Source: Caldicoprobacter algeriensis (GTDB lineage: Bacteria; Bacillota; Clostridia; Caldicoprobacterales; Caldicoprobacteraceae). From it: a stretch of DNA of 64,000 bases. The stretch is taken from NCBI RefSeq assembly GCF_023838525.1, contig NZ_JAHUQD010000003.1:147434-211433 (forward strand). Reading direction: 5' to 3'. The translations under genes and the position numbers were made by a program. Every line of letters starts with the position of its first letter. Within the stretch, counting starts at the first letter, position 1. Of this stretch, positions 63,769-64,000 are shown piece after piece. A model generated the notes under the pieces. That model ran no database searches and was not told the origin of the DNA. It was given only the letters and a program-made list of their open reading frames with translations.

Positions 63769-63885
63769 TCAGTTGAAAGGAGGTTTAAAAGTAAGACCCC
63801 TTGATTTTACTGGGTTTGAGGGCTACAAAAATTAATTTTTATTAAAAGTGTAGGGACAAATTTTTTATTATTATGCTTTAATTTG

Positions 63886-63915
63886 TTGATATTGTGTCAA
63901 ATTGTATGGTACAAT
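63886..63915 (+). promoter_or_regulatory. Promoter of the transposase at the window end
   Basis: TTGATA (63886-63891) and TACAAT (63910-63915) are separated by 18 bases, 37 bases before the transposase start. Confidence 0.6.
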
Positions 63916-63952
63916 ATGCATAGGATTTACTGTTTCTTAGGAGGTATTTCCT

Positions 63953-64000
63953 ATGCATATAAAAATTGTTAAAGCTGGAAAATATGAATACGTACGTTTA
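63953..64000 (+). CDS. Start of a probable IS1634-type transposase, runs off the window
   Basis: Sixteen codons (MHIKIVKAGKYEYVRL) follow a strong TTAGGAGG site. The start resembles IS1634/IS4-group transposases that open with a Y-V-x-L segment. Too short for certainty. Confidence 0.5.
   Translation, partial: MHIKIVKAGKYEYVRL

Noticed and set aside
1..64000. CRISPR arrays, tRNA or rRNA genes
   Set aside because: No regularly spaced direct repeats with unique spacers, no cloverleaf with a CCA-like end and no rRNA core sequences were seen.

Overview
The window reads as chromosome of an anaerobic, low-to-mid GC Firmicute of class Clostridia, probably a saccharolytic and possibly thermophilic one (inference). 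The signs are strong AGGAGG-type ribosome binding sites, frequent GTG and TTG starts, an anaerobic-type thiamine operon using radical-SAM ThiH, a ferredoxin-linked 2-oxoacid oxidoreductase, the DUF421/DUF4363 pair, and several sugar and carboxylate uptake systems. No rRNA, tRNA or CRISPR array was found.

Layout. 1-1.8 kb: a vitamin (probably pantothenate) ECF S-component behind a structured leader, then type III pantothenate kinase coaX. 1.9-7.9 kb (minus strand): a TPP riboswitch-controlled operon thiS-thiG-thiH-thiF-thiE-thiC, where ThiE carries an N-terminal ThiD2-like domain. 7.95-9.2 kb: a 165-bp MITE and the wreck of an ABC-2 permease operon behind twin palindromic operators. 9.5-14.1 kb: an RND efflux pair. 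14.2-20.1 kb: two AEC carriers, two overlapping Gfo/Idh/MocA dehydrogenases and a hexapeptide acyltransferase. 20.1-23.4 kb: an AraC regulator divergent from a GH42 beta-galactosidase.

23.5-27.8 kb: a GH3 glycosidase gene destroyed by a Tn7-like element (DUF6431-like protein, DDE transposase, deleted ATPase, small protein) whose right end carries repeats at about 22-bp spacing. 27.9-35.2 kb: an A+T-rich catabolic island with an IclR regulator, a DapA-family lyase, a three-part TRAP transporter and two URO-D/MtaA-like proteins with HxC motifs. This is the best candidate for an undescribed pathway. 35.3-42.1 kb: a GH3 hexosaminidase lipoprotein, uvrA, a small unknown gene, DUF4363/DUF421 and a DUF6062-like protein. 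42.2-44.6 kb: a polar amino acid ABC importer, followed by a second MITE copy with a perfect 9-bp target duplication. 44.9-51.6 kb: a YesM/YesN-type two-component system with a sugar ABC importer that has no ATPase gene of its own.

51.9-56.4 kb: an altronate dehydratase remnant, a P-loop protein and a four-subunit 2-oxoacid:ferredoxin oxidoreductase. 56.6-62.3 kb: a flippase-like membrane protein, a B12-binding radical SAM protein, a Re-citrate synthase/isopropylmalate synthase-like enzyme behind a palindromic operator and a 20-codon leader ORF, and a GNAT acetyltransferase. 62.4-64 kb: debris, with a solute-binding protein fragment, an ORF cut by an IS21 remnant, and the start of another transposase running off the window.

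Recurring themes are vitamin supply feeding TPP- and CoA-dependent anaerobic metabolism, sugar/uronate scavenging, and repeated insertion and decay. In all three importer operons a hairpin lies between the binding-protein gene and the membrane-protein genes.
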